NCBI GenBank assembly: GCA_009823505.1
Contig: VZQC01010577.1
Location: forward strand, 850,069 to 914,068
DNA length: 64,000 nt
Direction: 5' to 3'
Origin: Rhizomys pruinosus
Lineage: Eukaryota > Chordata > Mammalia > Rodentia > Spalacidae
The translations under genes and the position numbers were made by a program. This document shows positions 44,956-57,560 of the stretch, piece after piece. The notes under the pieces were generated by a model. The model searched no databases. It was not told the origin of the DNA and saw nothing but the letters and a program-made list of their open reading frames with translations. Each line of letters opens with the position of its first letter. Position 1 is the stretch's first letter.

Positions 44956-47900
44956 GATTTTAATTTTTTTAATTAATTAATTTTTTAATATATATTTTGT
45001 ACAAGATTATCAAATCTAGACCAGTGTTCCCCACCCTATGCCCCCACCCCACCAGAGCTCATGCATTCTGCCAAACATGCTTTTCATCTCTTTCTCAGTC
45101 TTTCTCAATACTCTCCATGTGGAAGTTGACTGTTCTGAGCAGAAGTTCACTGTTTCAGTTAGTTCTTTGATGCAGTCCTTTCTGTTGTTGTTGCTGTTGT
45201 TGTTTCCAATATGCATCACTCCCAAATGCTTGGACAAAAGCTCAAGGGGCCATGCACAAGAAATACTTACAACTAGGTAATTGGCACTAGCATCCACAGA
45301 TGAGAGATACCATTCATCGTTTGTTTTTCTGGGACTGTGTTACTTCACTCAGCATGATGTCTTCTAGCTCCAGCCATTTTCCTGCAAAGCTCATGATGTC
45401 ATCTTTCTTTACTGCTGCATAGAACTCCATTGTGTAGATGTACCACATTTTCTCTATCCGCTCATCAGTTGAGGGGCATTTGGGTTGGTTCCAGCTCCTT
45501 GCTATTGTGAAGAGAGCTGAAATAAACATGGTCGTGCAGTATCTCTCGGTGGGGTGAAGTCTGGTGTGGGGGGGGGGGGTGAGTGGGGGAGTAGCGATGC
45601 CCCAGGAGGGGGTGTATGGACTGGGCGGTTCTTCCAAGGAATCTCCGCACACTGCTTTCCATAGTGGCTGTATGAGTTTACATTCCCACCAGCAGTGGAT
45701 GAGTGTTCCCCTTTCCCCACAACCTCTCCAGCACTTGGTATCATTTGTTTCCTTGATCCTAGCCAGTCTTATTGGAGTAAGATGATATCTTAAAGTGGTT
45801 TTGATTTGCATTTCCTTAATGATTAGTGATGTTAAGCACTTCTTAAGGTGTTTCTCAGCCATCTCTAATTTCTCCTCTGTGAAGTCTCTGTTCAGCTCTT
45901 TACTCCACCTATGGAGTGGGTCATTTGTTTTCTTTCTTCTTTGTTTTTTGAGTAGTTTATATATCCTGGAAATCAATGCTTTGTCAGATGTGTTGAGGTG
46001 AAGGTTTCCTCCCACTCTGTGGGATTTCTCTTCACTTCCTAGATTGTTTCTTTTGATGTACAGAAGCTTTTGGGTTTAATGAGGTCCCATTTGTCAACTG
46101 TCGACCTTAATTCTTGTGCAGCTGCTGTCTGATTTAGGAAGTCTTTTCCTTTGCCTATGTCTTGTAGTCTGCTGCCTACTTTTTCTTCTATTACCTTCAG
46201 AGTTTGGGGTTTCCCATTGAGGTCTTTAATCCATCTGGAGTTGACTTTTGTACAGGGTGAGAGGTAGGAGTTTAGTTTCATTCTTCTACAAGTGGTGATC
46301 CAGTTTTGCCAACACCACTTGCTGAAGATGCTGCCTTTTCTCCATTGTGGCTTCTTGGCCCCCTTGTCAAATATGAGATGGCTGAAATTCTATGTGTTCG
46401 AGTTTGGGTCTTTGGTTTTGTTCCATTGGTCAACAGGTCTGTTTTTGTGCCAATACCAGGCTGTTTTTATGACTATAGCCTTGTAGTATAGTTTGAAGTC
46501 TGGTATAGAGATCCCCCCTGTGTTGCTCTTTTCAGTCAGGGTTGTTTTGGCTATTCAGGGTCTTTTGTTTTTACAAATGAATTTAAGGACTTTTTTTCCA
46601 AGCCTGTGAAGAAACTCTTGGGGATTTTGATTGGGATTGTGTTAAATCTATACAAGAGTTTGGGTAGAATGAACATTTTTACAATGTTACTTTTTCCAAT
46701 CCATGAGCATGGGAGGTTTTTCCATCTTCTGATGTCTTCTTCAATTTCTTTCTTTAAGGGTTTAAAAAATTTTTGTAGAGATCTTTGGTGTCTTTGGTTA
46801 GGTTTGTTCCTAGGTATTTTATTGCTTTTGAGGCTATTGTGAGTGGAAAGGTCTCCTTGAATTCCTTCTCCAGTTTCTTGTTGGTAAAAAAGGCCATTGA
46901 TTTTTAAGGTTAATTTTGTATCCTGCCACTTTGCTGAAGCTGTTAATCATTTCTAGGAGTTTTCTGGTGGAGTTTTTAACATCCTTTAAGTAAACAATCA
47001 TATCATCAGCAAATAGAGATAGCTTGATTTCCTCTTTTCCAATTAGTACTCCTTTAATTTCCTTTTCTTGCCTTATTGCTTTAGCAAGTGTTTCAAGCAC
47101 TATACTGAAGAGGATTGGTGACGGGGGCAGCCTTGCGGAGTTCCTACCTTTAAAGGGAATGTTTCTATCTTTTCCCCATTTAGGATGATATTGGCTGTGG
47201 GTTTCCTGTATATGGCTTTGATTACATTGAGGAATGATACCTCCAATCCAATACCCTCTAGGACTTTAAGCATGAAGGGATGCTGCATTTTGTCAAAGGA
47301 TTTTTCTGCATCAATTGAGATGATGGTGTGGTTTTTGTCTTTCATTCCATTTATGTGCTTGATGATGTTTATTGATTTTCATATGTTGAATGATTCCTGC
47401 ATCTCTGGTATGAATCCAACTTGGTCATGATGGATGATCTTCTTGATGTGGGTCTGTATGTGATTTGCCAGTATCTTGTTTAGAATTTTGGCATCTGTGT
47501 TCATTAGAGAGATGGGTCTATAGTTCTCCTTTTTGGTTGTATCTTTGCCTGGTTTGGGTAATAAAGTGATGCTGGCTTCATAGAAGGAATTTGGGAGAAT
47601 TCACTCTGTTTTTATCCTTCTAAACAATTTCAGTAATAATGGTTGTAGGTCTTTTTGAAATGTTTTATAGAATTCTGCTGTGAAACCGTCTGGGCCTGGG
47701 CTTTTTTTAGTTGGGAGGTTTCTTATTACATCTTCAATTTCTTCATAAATTATGGGTCTGTTTAACCTATTGATCTGTTCTTGGTTGAGCTTTGGTGATT
47801 CCCAGGATTTCAGATATTCATCCATTTCTTCTAGTTTTTAAAACTTGGTAGAGTATAGGTTTTTGAAGTATTCCTGTATGATTTTCTGGATCTTTTCCTT

Positions 47901-48511
47901 GTCTGTTGTGATATTTCTCCTTTCATCACGGATTGTATTGATTTGGAGTTGTTCCTTCTTTCTTTTGGTTAACTGGGCTAGAGGTCTGTCTATCTTGTTT
48001 ATTCTTTCAAAGAACCAACTTTTGGACTCATTGATTTTTTATATTGTTTTCTTTGTTTCTATTTCATTGATTTCTGCTCTGATTTTTGTTATTTCTTCCT
48101 GTCTGTTGCATTTAGGGTTCATCTGTTGTTGTCTCTCAAGTGCTTTTATCTACAGTGTTAGATCATTCACTTGTGCTCTTTCTGTTTTTCTAATGTAGGC
48201 AGCCAGGGCTATAAACTTCCCTCTTAGGACTGCTTTTAAGGTATCCCATAAGTTTTGTTGTGTTGTGTTGTCATTGTCATTCAGTTCCAGGAATGCTTTT
48301 ATTTCTTTCTTTATCTCTTCCTTGACCCATTCATTATTCAAGAGTGTGTTGTTTAGTCTCCATGTGTTCTTTTAGGCAGTAGGGCTTATCCTGGTGTTGA
48401 TGTTGAGCTTTATTGTACTGTGGTCTGATAGAATGCATGAAATTATTTCAATCTTTTTATATTTGTGGAGGTTTCTTCTGTGTCCCAGTATGTGGTTGAT
48501 TTTATTGACGT
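44956..48511 (-). mobile_element. LINE-1, 3.55 kb, 5'-truncated in the endonuclease region
   Basis: Longest L1 here, minus strand. The 3' UTR is 44956-45300, with (TTG)n and a clean CCCCACCCCACC polypyrimidine tract. ORF2 follows from ~45310 to 48511. Readable blocks: C-terminal domain (45314-46015), reverse transcriptase core with [12 protein letters not shown] (~47285-47325) and an intact [10 protein letters not shown] (~46985-47015), RT N-terminus with SPGPDGFTAEFYKTFQKDL (~47620-47710), and the end of the endonuclease with SDHSTIKLNIN (~48390-48425). Several frameshifts and stops break it, so it is inactive. A G9 run at ~45570 interrupts the C-terminal domain. Confidence 0.92.
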
Positions 48512-48556
48512 GAGGACTAAACCCAAGGCCTTCTGCATGCCAGACAATACTCAACA

Positions 48557-49564
48557 AGAATTATTCACGTTATTTTATTTATGATTTGATGTAAAATAAG
48601 CATTATGAATATAAGTTTAGCAAAGTTAGCAAAAAATAATTTCTCTGCTTTTGATGTTTATCAGCAAACTCGGGAACTGGTCCTCTGTCACTGCCTTTCC
48701 ACTGGAGCTGAAGAACGGGCATAGGAATTAATTAATCAAGACCATGGACTCTAGATGCATGTATGTGTTTCATGATACTATGTAGGATAAATGGAGAAAA
48801 GCAATTCAACCTCCCAAAGAGTAAAGAAAGGAATTTTGAAACTTCTACTATTACCACTTTATAGCTTTCTTCCCAGAGAGGACTGGTGTCTCTGATAGTG
48901 TAGTCAGACTGGTCCTACCCATGTTGGAAAAATAGAAGTTAGAATCACCTGCTGATACTTGAAAACTTGCTACAGGCTAGCTGAAGAAACATTGCTATGA
49001 TGACGTAGATGAAAACAGGAAGTAAAATGAAAAGGGGCAAGTGCTTTATCCCGCCTCCTCTTCTTCTGCCTCTTTTCCTACAATTTGTAGTTGAACTTAA
49101 ACAAGAAAACATTTGGTGAAAGAAGAATGTTTCATTCAGACACTGGCCAGATATCCTAAGGAAGAGTTTGAACATGTTTGAAGTTAAGAGACTGTTATTT
49201 AAATCTATAATTACTTCCAATCAACTTCTAACTGTTCACTAACTTCTCAAGACAAATTATTATTTCCTCTAAGGTATAAAATTTGATAATACAGGATACC
49301 TTCAATATCGTCATACTATCTAACAATCACTTTTTTCTCTATCTCTGATCATGTGTATAAGCCTATATGCGTATATAAATATTAACTACATGTATCCCAC
49401 ATTCTTGCACTCATTTGAATATAAAGCCTGCTTTTCCTAATAGACTCTTTTTCTTGGGGTAGACCTCACATATTAGTCACCACTTCTTCCTCATGACTGA
49501 CATTATACATGTGTGTACTTGGATACAGAGCTCAGTGGAGCAATACAAATAATAAAATACAAAA
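48557..49564. other. unassigned intergenic sequence
   Basis: 1 kb without recognisable repeat or gene. The open frame at 48945-49220 (minus) has no family I know. Confidence 0.45.
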
Positions 49565-49700
49565 TAATATTTGGAGAACACATTTTGGAGTTGGGCAGAC
49601 CTGCATTTGAATCTTGTCTATTTCTGCTCATTGCTGGCTGGGAGATCTAGTTTAACTTATGCATAACCATTTCTACCCTTCAGTTCCCACAACCATCAGA
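49565..49700 (+). mobile_element. MIR SINE
   Basis: GGAGTTGGGCAGACCTGC … GGCTGGGAGATCTAGTTTAAC … CTTCAGTTCCC follows MIR from the tRNA-derived part into the core. Ancient mammalian SINE. Confidence 0.65.
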
Positions 49701-49989
49701 AATGTGTCTTACCATAGCAGCCCCAATTCTGGCCTCTGACCACTTCTAGTAGAACTGTTAGTTTGTAGCATTTCTTATAGGCAGTTTGTAGCATTTCTTA
49801 CTCCTGATGGTTGCACTGGGATTTTTCAATATTCTCACACATGGGGTGTCTCATACTTGGTGGGAAGGATGTCCTCTGGCCTCTCTTCCATAAGAAGTGT
49901 GTTTAGAACAGCTGGCCAGAGTATGGAGGGAGCTTTGGTGTTCTCGAAACATTTCAACCATTGACATAACAGTCTGGTATATTCGTTAT
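49701..49989. other. unassigned spacer
   Basis: Nothing recognised apart from a short GTTTGTAGCATTTCTTA direct repeat at 49761-49801. Confidence 0.5.
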
Positions 49990-50290
49990 ATTGGATTTAT
50001 ATTTTCCATTGGAACTAATCTTTGTTGAATCCTTAATATAATTATAATTGTATTATTTGTTTTTTATGATTACAAGTATATATACTCTGGATCATAACCC
50101 TATGTTAGATGAATAACTGATAAATATTTTCTCATTCTTTAAACATTACCTTTTTATTCTATTATTATTTCTTTACTTGGCAACAGCTTTTTTTTCTTCA
50201 AATCAATAAATCTGTATAAGCAACAGCTTTTATAGTTAAATAAGAATCTCATTTGTTACTCTTGGGTTTAGAATCATAATACGAAAGTCA
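49990..50290 (-). mobile_element. ancient LINE-1 ORF2 fragment
   Basis: CTCTGGATCATAACCCTATG and the following stretch match a reversed L1M ORF2 segment; heavily decayed. Confidence 0.5.
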
Positions 50291-50760
50291 TTTTTAAAGT
50301 GATAATTAACACATGTCATGATCAGGATTTATGGAGTTATTACTATTATTATTACTGTGATTTTTATTAAGGCTATAATCATTTTTTAATATTTACTGTT
50401 TGTAGGATAGCCCATAGATTAATTCTTTCTTATAGCTTCTTTTTAAACTAATTTATTGTTTGACAATCTTATACAGGTACACAATACTTTCTAGTCACAA
50501 TTGTCCCCCACAGTTTCTTATACTGCACCTATCCCCAAGTGGCTCCTTTTCATGAAGATTCTTTCCTACTATCATGGTTCCTCACAAAAATTTGATTTTT
50601 ATCCTCTGAGTTTTCTGAGCTGTTTGTGTGTTCTTCACAGTCTTTGAATCCTTTGATCATGTTTATAATCGTTCTTTTAAATTCTGTGTTCTGGGGTTCC
50701 TCTGGGCAGTCCTCATTGTAGAATACTTCTATATGATTGGTGAGATATGGTGGGGACATA
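50291..50760. other. old repeat-like sequence flanking URR1
   Basis: 50525-50760 resembles old L1-type sequence but is too decayed to place. 50291-50520 is unassigned. Confidence 0.35.
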
Positions 50761-51173
50761 GCGTGCTGGATAGCTTTAGTGTCAACTTGACACACCTGGG
50801 TTGAGGGAACCTCATTTGGGGAATTGGCTCCATTGGACTGGCCCGTGGCCACATCTGTGGAGTATTGTCTTGATTGTAGACCAATATGGGAGAGCCCAGT
50901 CCACTATGGGTGGTGCCACCCTGGGCAGGTTGTTTTGTACTGTATAAGAGGGCAGGCTGGGCATGGGCCAGGGGAGCAAGCCAGTAAGCAGCACTCCTCC
51001 ATGGCCTGTGCTTCAGCTCCTGCCTCCAGGTTCCTGCCCTGAATTCCTGCCTTGCACTCCCTGAGTGATGAATTGTGACCCAGGAGATGTGAGCTAATAA
51101 ACCCTTTCCTCCCCAAGTTGGTGTCAGTCAAAGTGTTTTGTCACAGCAACTGAAGAGAAACTAGAACACATAG
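50754..51173 (+). mobile_element. URR1-like hAT transposon with 8-bp TSD
   Basis: Body at 50762-51165, plus strand. Flanked by GGACATAG (50754-50761) and ACACATAG (51166-51173), a 6/8 match of the size hAT elements make. Contains TAGTGTCAACTTGACACACC, GAGCAAGCCAGTAAGCAGC and AATAAACCCTTTCC. The reversed open frames at 50550-51131 are spurious. Confidence 0.75.
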
Positions 51174-51712
51174 TATATTTTTTATATTATTTGTGTATTT
51201 TATTGTGATCTGTGTGTATGATATGACATCCTACCCTGCCTATGTTGAGTTGAAGTTTGGTTCTGTTTTTTCTTGTTGTAGTTTGGCTGCTTTCAGATTA
51301 GGTATGAATAGTTAGATGTTCTGTGTTTCAGGTTCTCAATACCAGGTGGGTCCAAGTTGTGCAATCTGGAGCTTTCCAGCAAGGGGAAAGGGCCTAGGCT
51401 CAGGGCTGGAGGGTGGGGTCATGTCCCCAGGTTCAATCTGGCTAAGTAGAGAAAACATGACCCTGGAGCAGTTTAGATGGGACTGGTCCCAATGCAGAAG
51501 AATGGTGACCCAGTGGGTGGTATCCAGGTAAATCCCCCTGCCTGTATGGCACTCTCAGGCAGCAGTGGAAGGGAGGGGCCAAGGCCCAAAGATGGCTTCT
51601 GGGAAAAGGAGAGGGTTTTTGTTTTATTATTTTTTTTCTTTTCTTTCTTTTTGGACAATATATGTCCATAACCGTAAATGGTCCAGAACTCAGTATCTAG
51701 ACATGGATGTCC
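51174..51712. other. unassigned sequence
   Basis: 51340-51600 is G-rich and more GC-balanced; the frames at 51316-51671 lack any family signature. Confidence 0.4.
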
Positions 51713-51800
51713 TCAGTCTCACATAAGTCTCACATAGATCCACTTGCCTCTGCCACCAGAGTGTTGGGATTAAAGCCATGTGCCACCACACCAGACTGGT
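51713..51800 (-). mobile_element. B1 SINE fragment
   Basis: GTGTTGGGATTAAAGCCATG and CTTGCCTCTGCCACC: reversed first half of B1. Confidence 0.8.
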
Positions 51801-51857
51801 TTTAGTTTGTTCTGTGACAACTGAGGTTTTTCTTTTGTCTGTTTGCTTTTTCGATTT

Positions 51858-51978
51858 GTAAAGATTTATTTTTATTGATGTTTTTATGAATTTCACATGA
51901 TATATTTTGTGCATATTTATAGTCCCTTCCCCAATCTGTACCTCCTTATACTTCATACCCAATTTCATGTACTCATAG
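51858..51978 (-). mobile_element. Lx LINE-1 3' end fragment
   Basis: TTTTATTGATGTTTTTATGAATTTC start of a reversed L1 3' UTR, ending at the GT repeat. Confidence 0.6.

Positions 51979-52020
<42 letters not shown>
51979..52020. repeat. (GT)n microsatellite
   Basis: Near-perfect GT run of ~40 bp. Confidence 0.95.
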
Positions 52021-52027
<7 letters not shown>

Positions 52028-52174
52028 CCTATAGATTCTAATTGGATTCCCCTAATGCCTTTCCATGTGAATTCCATGCCAGGACCTATCTTGGGATCTT
52101 GTCTGGCTTGAATTTACATGAGACTCGCAAAGACTGTCTACAATGATCCCTGCACTTTGGGGGAGCAGAAGTGA

Positions 52175-52245
52175 TGTTCTATGGTATAATGGTAAGTGCT
52201 TTGGACTCTGACTTACAACTACAATCACTCACATAAGCATAGGCA
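52175..52245 (+). pseudogene. tRNA-Gln-like relic
   Basis: 52176-52211 aligns without gaps to the 5' half of tRNA-Gln(CTG) as I remember it, at 30 of 36 positions; five of the six differences are transitions. The anticodon-loop bases ACTCTGA are kept. The T arm and acceptor 3' strand are not recognisable. A MIR head (also tRNA-derived) is an alternative, but aligns less well and needs a gap. Not a functional tRNA. Confidence 0.45.
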
Positions 52246-52324
52246 GAGCTACTCATTGCAGCACAGGCAACTAATCTACTGCAACACCACTGAAGACAGT
52301 TACTCATTTTTCTTTCAGTACGTA

Positions 52325-52860
52325 TTTTAATTGAATTTTTGTGCTTTTCGTATCATACATTCATCTTAATCTCATGTAGAACCCCTCCCACATCCACACC
52401 TCTCACTCCCCCTCCCCACCAGATTTCATGCATTGTTTCATGTTAAGGCCTATTAAGTTTTATATTCAGACGTCCCTTGGTGTGCTCTCTTCCACTGGAG
52501 TCTGGTCTAGTCTTTGTGTCTCTGCTGCTGTATGTTCATGCCAACAAATTTCCAGAGGCTTGGAAGATTCTGTTTCCTGACGATCATGCACGAACCCTTG
52601 TTCTTACAATCTTTCTGCTTTTATAATGGTCCCTGAGCCATGGGTGGTTGAGGATTAATACAGGAGTCCTATCCAGGGCATGCAATCTGCAGTCTCTTAC
52701 TCCCTAATCTTCAAGTTGTGGCCTTCTGTGTTCCTCACCTTCTGTTACATGAGGAAGTTTCCCTGGTAAAGTGTGAGAAGCATTAGTGTTCTCTCTACCC
52801 CCTGTTCTGCTATGTTCCATGAGCCTTTGTAGATGTGCCACTTAGGGCTGTGCACCTTAT
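52325..52860 (-). mobile_element. Lx LINE-1 3' UTR
   Basis: TTAATTGAATTTTTGTGC start, CAGACGTCCCTTGG, CTATGTTCCATGAGCC; parallels 56.85-57.56 kb. Confidence 0.82.
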
Positions 52861-52889
52861 AGACACTTATTCACTGTGTGACCAGCTGC

Positions 52890-53480
52890 TCAATGGAGTT
52901 CAACTCAGCAGCAAAGAAAGACAAAAATCATGAAATTTTAAGGTAATTGGATAGACCTAGAAATTTATACTAAATTAAGTAATACACAGTCAGTAAAATA
53001 AGCAACCTTTGTTCTCTCTCATTTGTGGATCTTAGCACCAAATCCTTATATTTGATTATATATGCTTATGTAACAGAAGGAGCTAGAAAAATGGAAAGGA
53101 AACATGAAGGGAAAGGGAAAGAAAGAGCCCAAGATGGCGTATAGCAGGAAACTGATGTTGGGGGGGGTTGGAGATGGGGGTGGTCAACTGAGAAGGGAGG
53201 AGGGAAATCTGTGCAAGGAGACCCAAGGGTAAAGGAAAAGAAGGAGCTCAAGAGAGGCGGGGTACTAGAAGAAAGGTATTATCAAGAGGAATTAGAGGTA
53301 TTTTAACTGCTGAGAGAGGAAGAAAAGTTAGACAGAGAGAGAGATAGGAACGGTAAAGCTTAGGTTGTGTGAAAAATTTACGGGGAAATGTATTAGCTGA
53401 AAAATACACATATATTCTCTGAATATGAGTGCATATGTGTAGCTGAAGGCCACATAACAAGAAATACAGTTCTAGTCAAA
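52890..53480 (+). mobile_element. older LINE-1 3' end
   Basis: GGAGTTCAACTCAGCAGC and CTCTCTCATTTGTGGATC are an ORF2 tail. The following purine-rich 3' UTR contains a G9 run at 53160 and (GA)n patches. Confidence 0.65.
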
Positions 53481-53559
53481 AGAAACCTCTCTTTGAGTTG
53501 TTGGTCAGGGCAGTCCAACGGACTCCAAAATAATGCAGGCTATTGCAACAGCCCTTGAT

Positions 53560-54855
53560 TTCCTCCCACAACATGAAGGTAAGAACTCACTCTGATAAGA
53601 CTGGCTAAGATCAAGAAAACAAAAGACACCAAGTGCTGGAGAGGTTGTGGGGCAAGGGGAACACTCATCCACTGCTGGTGGGAATGTAAACTCATAAAAC
53701 CACTGTGGAAAGCAGTGTGGAGAACCCTTAGGAGCGCCGATGCTCTCGCAGAGGAGCCGGGTTCGATCCCCAGCACCCACATGGCGGCCAAGAGCCATCT
53801 GAAACTCCAATTCCAGGAGAACTCCAGTTCCAGGGGAATACAACACCCTCTTCTGACCTCCGCGGCATTGCACGACACGGGTGCACAAACTTACATGCAG
53901 ACAGTACATTCATACACATACAAAAATAAATAAAATTAATAAAAAAAAAACACAAAAAACTCAAAATGAGTCTACCACCTGACCCAGCCATACCCCTCCT
54001 GGGTATATACCCACAAGACTCATTCTACTGCAAAGATACATGCACGTTTATGTTTATTGCAGCCCTCTTCACAATAGCAAGAAGCTGGAAGCAACCTAGG
54101 TGCCCCTCAACTGAAGTGCATACCAAAACTGTGGTACATCTACAGAATGGAGTTCCATGCTGTGGTAAAGAAAGATGACATCATGAACTTTGCAGGTAAA
54201 TGGATGAAACTTGAAGCCATCACACAAAATGAAGTAACACAGTCCCAAAGAAACAAACGGGAAATGAATTCCCTTATTTGTGGATGCTAGTACCAAATCC
54301 CCCAATTGAAAAACAAGCTGAGTGATGTTATTGTTATATATCTTTCTATCTGAAAGCAACTTTGATGTTATAAGGTGAATCTCTTAATGAGCCCTAGAGT
54401 TAACTTACCACATACTTTCAGACATGTTAATTAATGTATATGGGTGAAAAGTACATATTCATATTTTAGAGGAATATAAAATTAAAGGGAAAAATGTGAA
54501 CTCCTAAACATATATTGGAGTTAATATACACTTTATTCCTGGAGGACATAACTCTGGTACGTGTATGATGTTTATATAGGCATATTTTGGAACACTACAA
54601 TGGGGAGGGAACCACAACAACATAGGGACTGGGTCAAACAATGGACTGACGTAGTTAAATTCTGCCCCAAAACAATAGACCGTCACAGAGAAAATCTTTA
54701 AAAAGACTGAAAGAAAGATGAAGGACATGTATGGCAGAATGCATTACCTGGGGTGGGGTGGGGGGGAAGGGAAAGGAGAATGTGCCTAAACTGAACTGAA
54801 AAATGATGTCTGAAATACACAAAACATCAATAAAAGTATTGTTAAAATTAAATAA
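53560..54855 (+). mobile_element. LINE-1 ORF2 C-terminus and 3' UTR, split by a B2
   Basis: Clean ORF2 sequence (CTGGTGGGAATGTAAACTC, GACCCAGCCATACCCCTCC) continues after the B2. The 3' UTR then ends with CATTACCTGGGGTGGGGTG and AAACATCAATAAAAG. Confidence 0.88.
53731..53950 (+). mobile_element. B2 SINE in LINE-1 ORF2
   Basis: 5'-truncated at GGAGCGCCGATGCTC, with the local GCATTGCACGACACGG core and an A-rich tail. It interrupts the L1 between AGAACCCTTA and AAAAACTCAAAATGAG. Confidence 0.92.
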
Positions 54856-55888
54856 AAAAGAACCTATTGCTGAAGAGAGGCCACAATTCAGACAAAATAT
54901 TTGGAGCAGTGGACCTGGAAGTGACCTGGAAGCACTTTAAAGCTTTGCTATTTTAGTTAATTGGCTCTTAATTAGTTATTTGTCTTTGCTCCCTTATGGA
55001 AATGTAACAGAGCATTATAATTGATCACTCATCCCCAGAATAACACATAGGAATCATGTTTTGTTTAGCAGCAAATCCCAAAGGGATACATGGATTTATA
55101 TGGTCGTCCAGTATTGCTATCACTATAAAGATATTTTCTGTAAGGAGAAGACATTTTTTAATTCCTAGGTATGTGGGAACGTTTGGATTTCAGCTAAAAT
55201 TCAGAAGAAATGACAGTTTGTGTCAATGCAAGTATTCCATTTAATTAGCCAAAGGAAAGAAACCATAACTCATAAGAAAGACAAGGGACAAAATAATTCT
55301 CAATGAAAGGAATGCATAGTGTAATACAGTTTCATGAAATACAAGAAGGTTTTCTATTCTGTGATTATGGTTAATGAATAAAGCCAAAGTGCCTTCAGAT
55401 AACTTTTATTCAGAATTCATTTTGTTTTTACTGAAATTGGTCATTTGATACATGCTCTTCAGTGTTTTCTGTATGTATGACAAACTGTTTTACTATTATT
55501 TCTACAGACCATTTTTGTGTTAGAGTTATTTATTTAGAAACATGACAATGAGTTAATATTTTCATGGTTATTGTAAAAGCTTTGCATTTGCTCCTAGGAA
55601 GTATATGAATAATTTTTTTCAAGATAAATTACTTATCTATACTATGCAAAATTAGGATCATGATGTGTGTTTGTGGTGAGTGTCTAAGTGAACTGTCTCA
55701 AATCTTAATGGAACGGATGGAAGATACAGTAAGATTTAAGAGGAAGATATCAATAAGAGGTCAGCTCCTAAGGCGAGATTTCCTTCTCAAAGAAATAGGA
55801 TAAGTGAGAGTTTCAATAAACGGGGAGGAAAAATTATTTGTAGGGATAATTTCTATTTTTCACATGTACATACACACAACCAAACACA
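54856..55888. other. unassigned AT-rich sequence
   Basis: About 1 kb with no recognisable repeat or gene. Confidence 0.5.
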
Positions 55889-55889
55889 C

Positions 55890-55937
<48 letters not shown>

Positions 55938-56011
55938 CTATCATTTATACCTATGTATCATCTCTCCATCTATCATCTATCTTCTATCTATCATCTATTC
56001 TTCTATGTATC

Positions 56012-56056
<45 letters not shown>

Positions 56057-56123
56057 ATCTATCTTCTATCTATCATCATCTATCATCTATCACGTATCAT
56101 CTATCTATCATCATCTATCTATC

Positions 56124-56186
<63 letters not shown>

Positions 56187-56219
56187 ATATCTAGCCTATC
56201 TACCTATTATCTATCTATC

Positions 56220-56274
<55 letters not shown>

Positions 56275-56347
56275 CATCTATCATCTATCTATCTACCTAC
56301 CTATCTATCATCTATCTATCATAATATATCTATCTACCTATCTATCT
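55889..56347. repeat. (TCTA)n tetranucleotide array with interruptions
   Basis: Long TCTA/TATC array broken by ATCATC, CTCC and ACC variants. One frame stays open for ~180 codons of Tyr-Leu-Ser-Ile, an artefact of the repeat. Confidence 0.96.
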
Positions 56348-56844
56348 GAATGGTGTTTTATATATTATGCTTGATTTTTCACTCAGTTTTTCCAAGAATT
56401 CTTGGGAGAAATTGATTCCAAGGTTAGTATAAAAAATGTCAACATGCTGCTTCAATGTTTGGTTCATTTCCTTGTTTGGCATAGGCCTCATTGTAAGTAT
56501 GAAATTGTAAATAGAAAACTACAGATAGCAAACTCGGTAATCCACATACATCAGTAAATAAGATTGTAGGTATGTAATAGATTTTATTCCTATCTAATGC
56601 TTGCACTTGACTTCTGTGAGTGTGGAAGGTGACTAAGTCTTCCTATTGAGCTACCTTCAATGCACTTACTTGGTAAGCACTGATGTGCATATTCATGTTT
56701 GTACATACACACTTGGAATGACTGTACTTTTGAAAATAAATGTGGCTGAAAATGAGAGATTAAGAAAAATGTCTCTTGCAACTTTCCTAACTTGAAGTTT
56801 GAAAGTAAGTTTAGCAATTACTCAGCTCATGTAAATCCACATTT
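56348..56844. other. unassigned spacer
   Basis: Nothing recognised. Confidence 0.5.
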
Positions 56845-57560
56845 GTTTTCTTAAATTTTATTGAGCTTTTGTACATTTCAAACAAGAGCTCTTAATCAAA
56901 TTTAGAGCGCCCCTCCTGCATCCATGCACACATGCCCCTTGCCAGACATCATGCATTCTGACATACATGTTACATCCTACCCAGTAAAGAATTTGTACCC
57001 AGATGTCCTTTGGTGCAAATTCATCACCTGGAGTCTAGTCAGCCTATCTAGAGATTGTAAGTAAAGTCTCCTCTCACCCACCAAGTAGTAATTGGTCTCC
57101 AGTAGTTAGCAGGTTAGGACTGGCCAGCTGCTCATTTGTTTTGCTAGGGGGCCTTGTCTGATTAACAGTTGTCATGAGTCTTTTGCTCAAAGCCATAATT
57201 TCCACTAATTCACATGAGCAAGCTTCCAGTGGCCTGAAAGCTTGTTTCCCTATGCTCATGGACCAACCCGAGTTCTTACAAATTTTCTACCTCTTCTTCC
57301 ACAAAGGTTTCTGACCTTTAGGTGGGTGAGTTTTAACATAAGAGTCATATCCAGGGACACACACTCTGCCATCATTTCGTTTTTAAAACGTGGCCAGTTG
57401 TGGCCTTCTGTGTGCATCACCCTCTGTTGAATAAGGAAGCTCTCCTGGTGAGAGCTCAGGGATGCACTAGTTTTCTCTCTACACTGTTCCACTATGTTCC
57501 ATGAGCCTTAGGTACAGAGGTTCTACTGTAGATATTACACAGGACTGGGCATCTCTCATA
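56845..57560 (-). mobile_element. Lx LINE-1 3' UTR
   Basis: TTTTATTGAGCTTTTGTACATTTC start, GTACCCAGATGTCCTTTGG, CACTATGTTCCATGAGCC. One of the most complete Lx UTR copies here. Confidence 0.85.

Noticed and set aside
45314..46015. 233-codon open frame on the minus strand
   Set aside because: It is the C-terminal part of a dead L1 ORF2, not a host gene; annotated as part of the element.
55804..56349. 181-codon Tyr/Leu/Ser/Ile open frame
   Set aside because: It is a translation of the (TCTA)n microsatellite.
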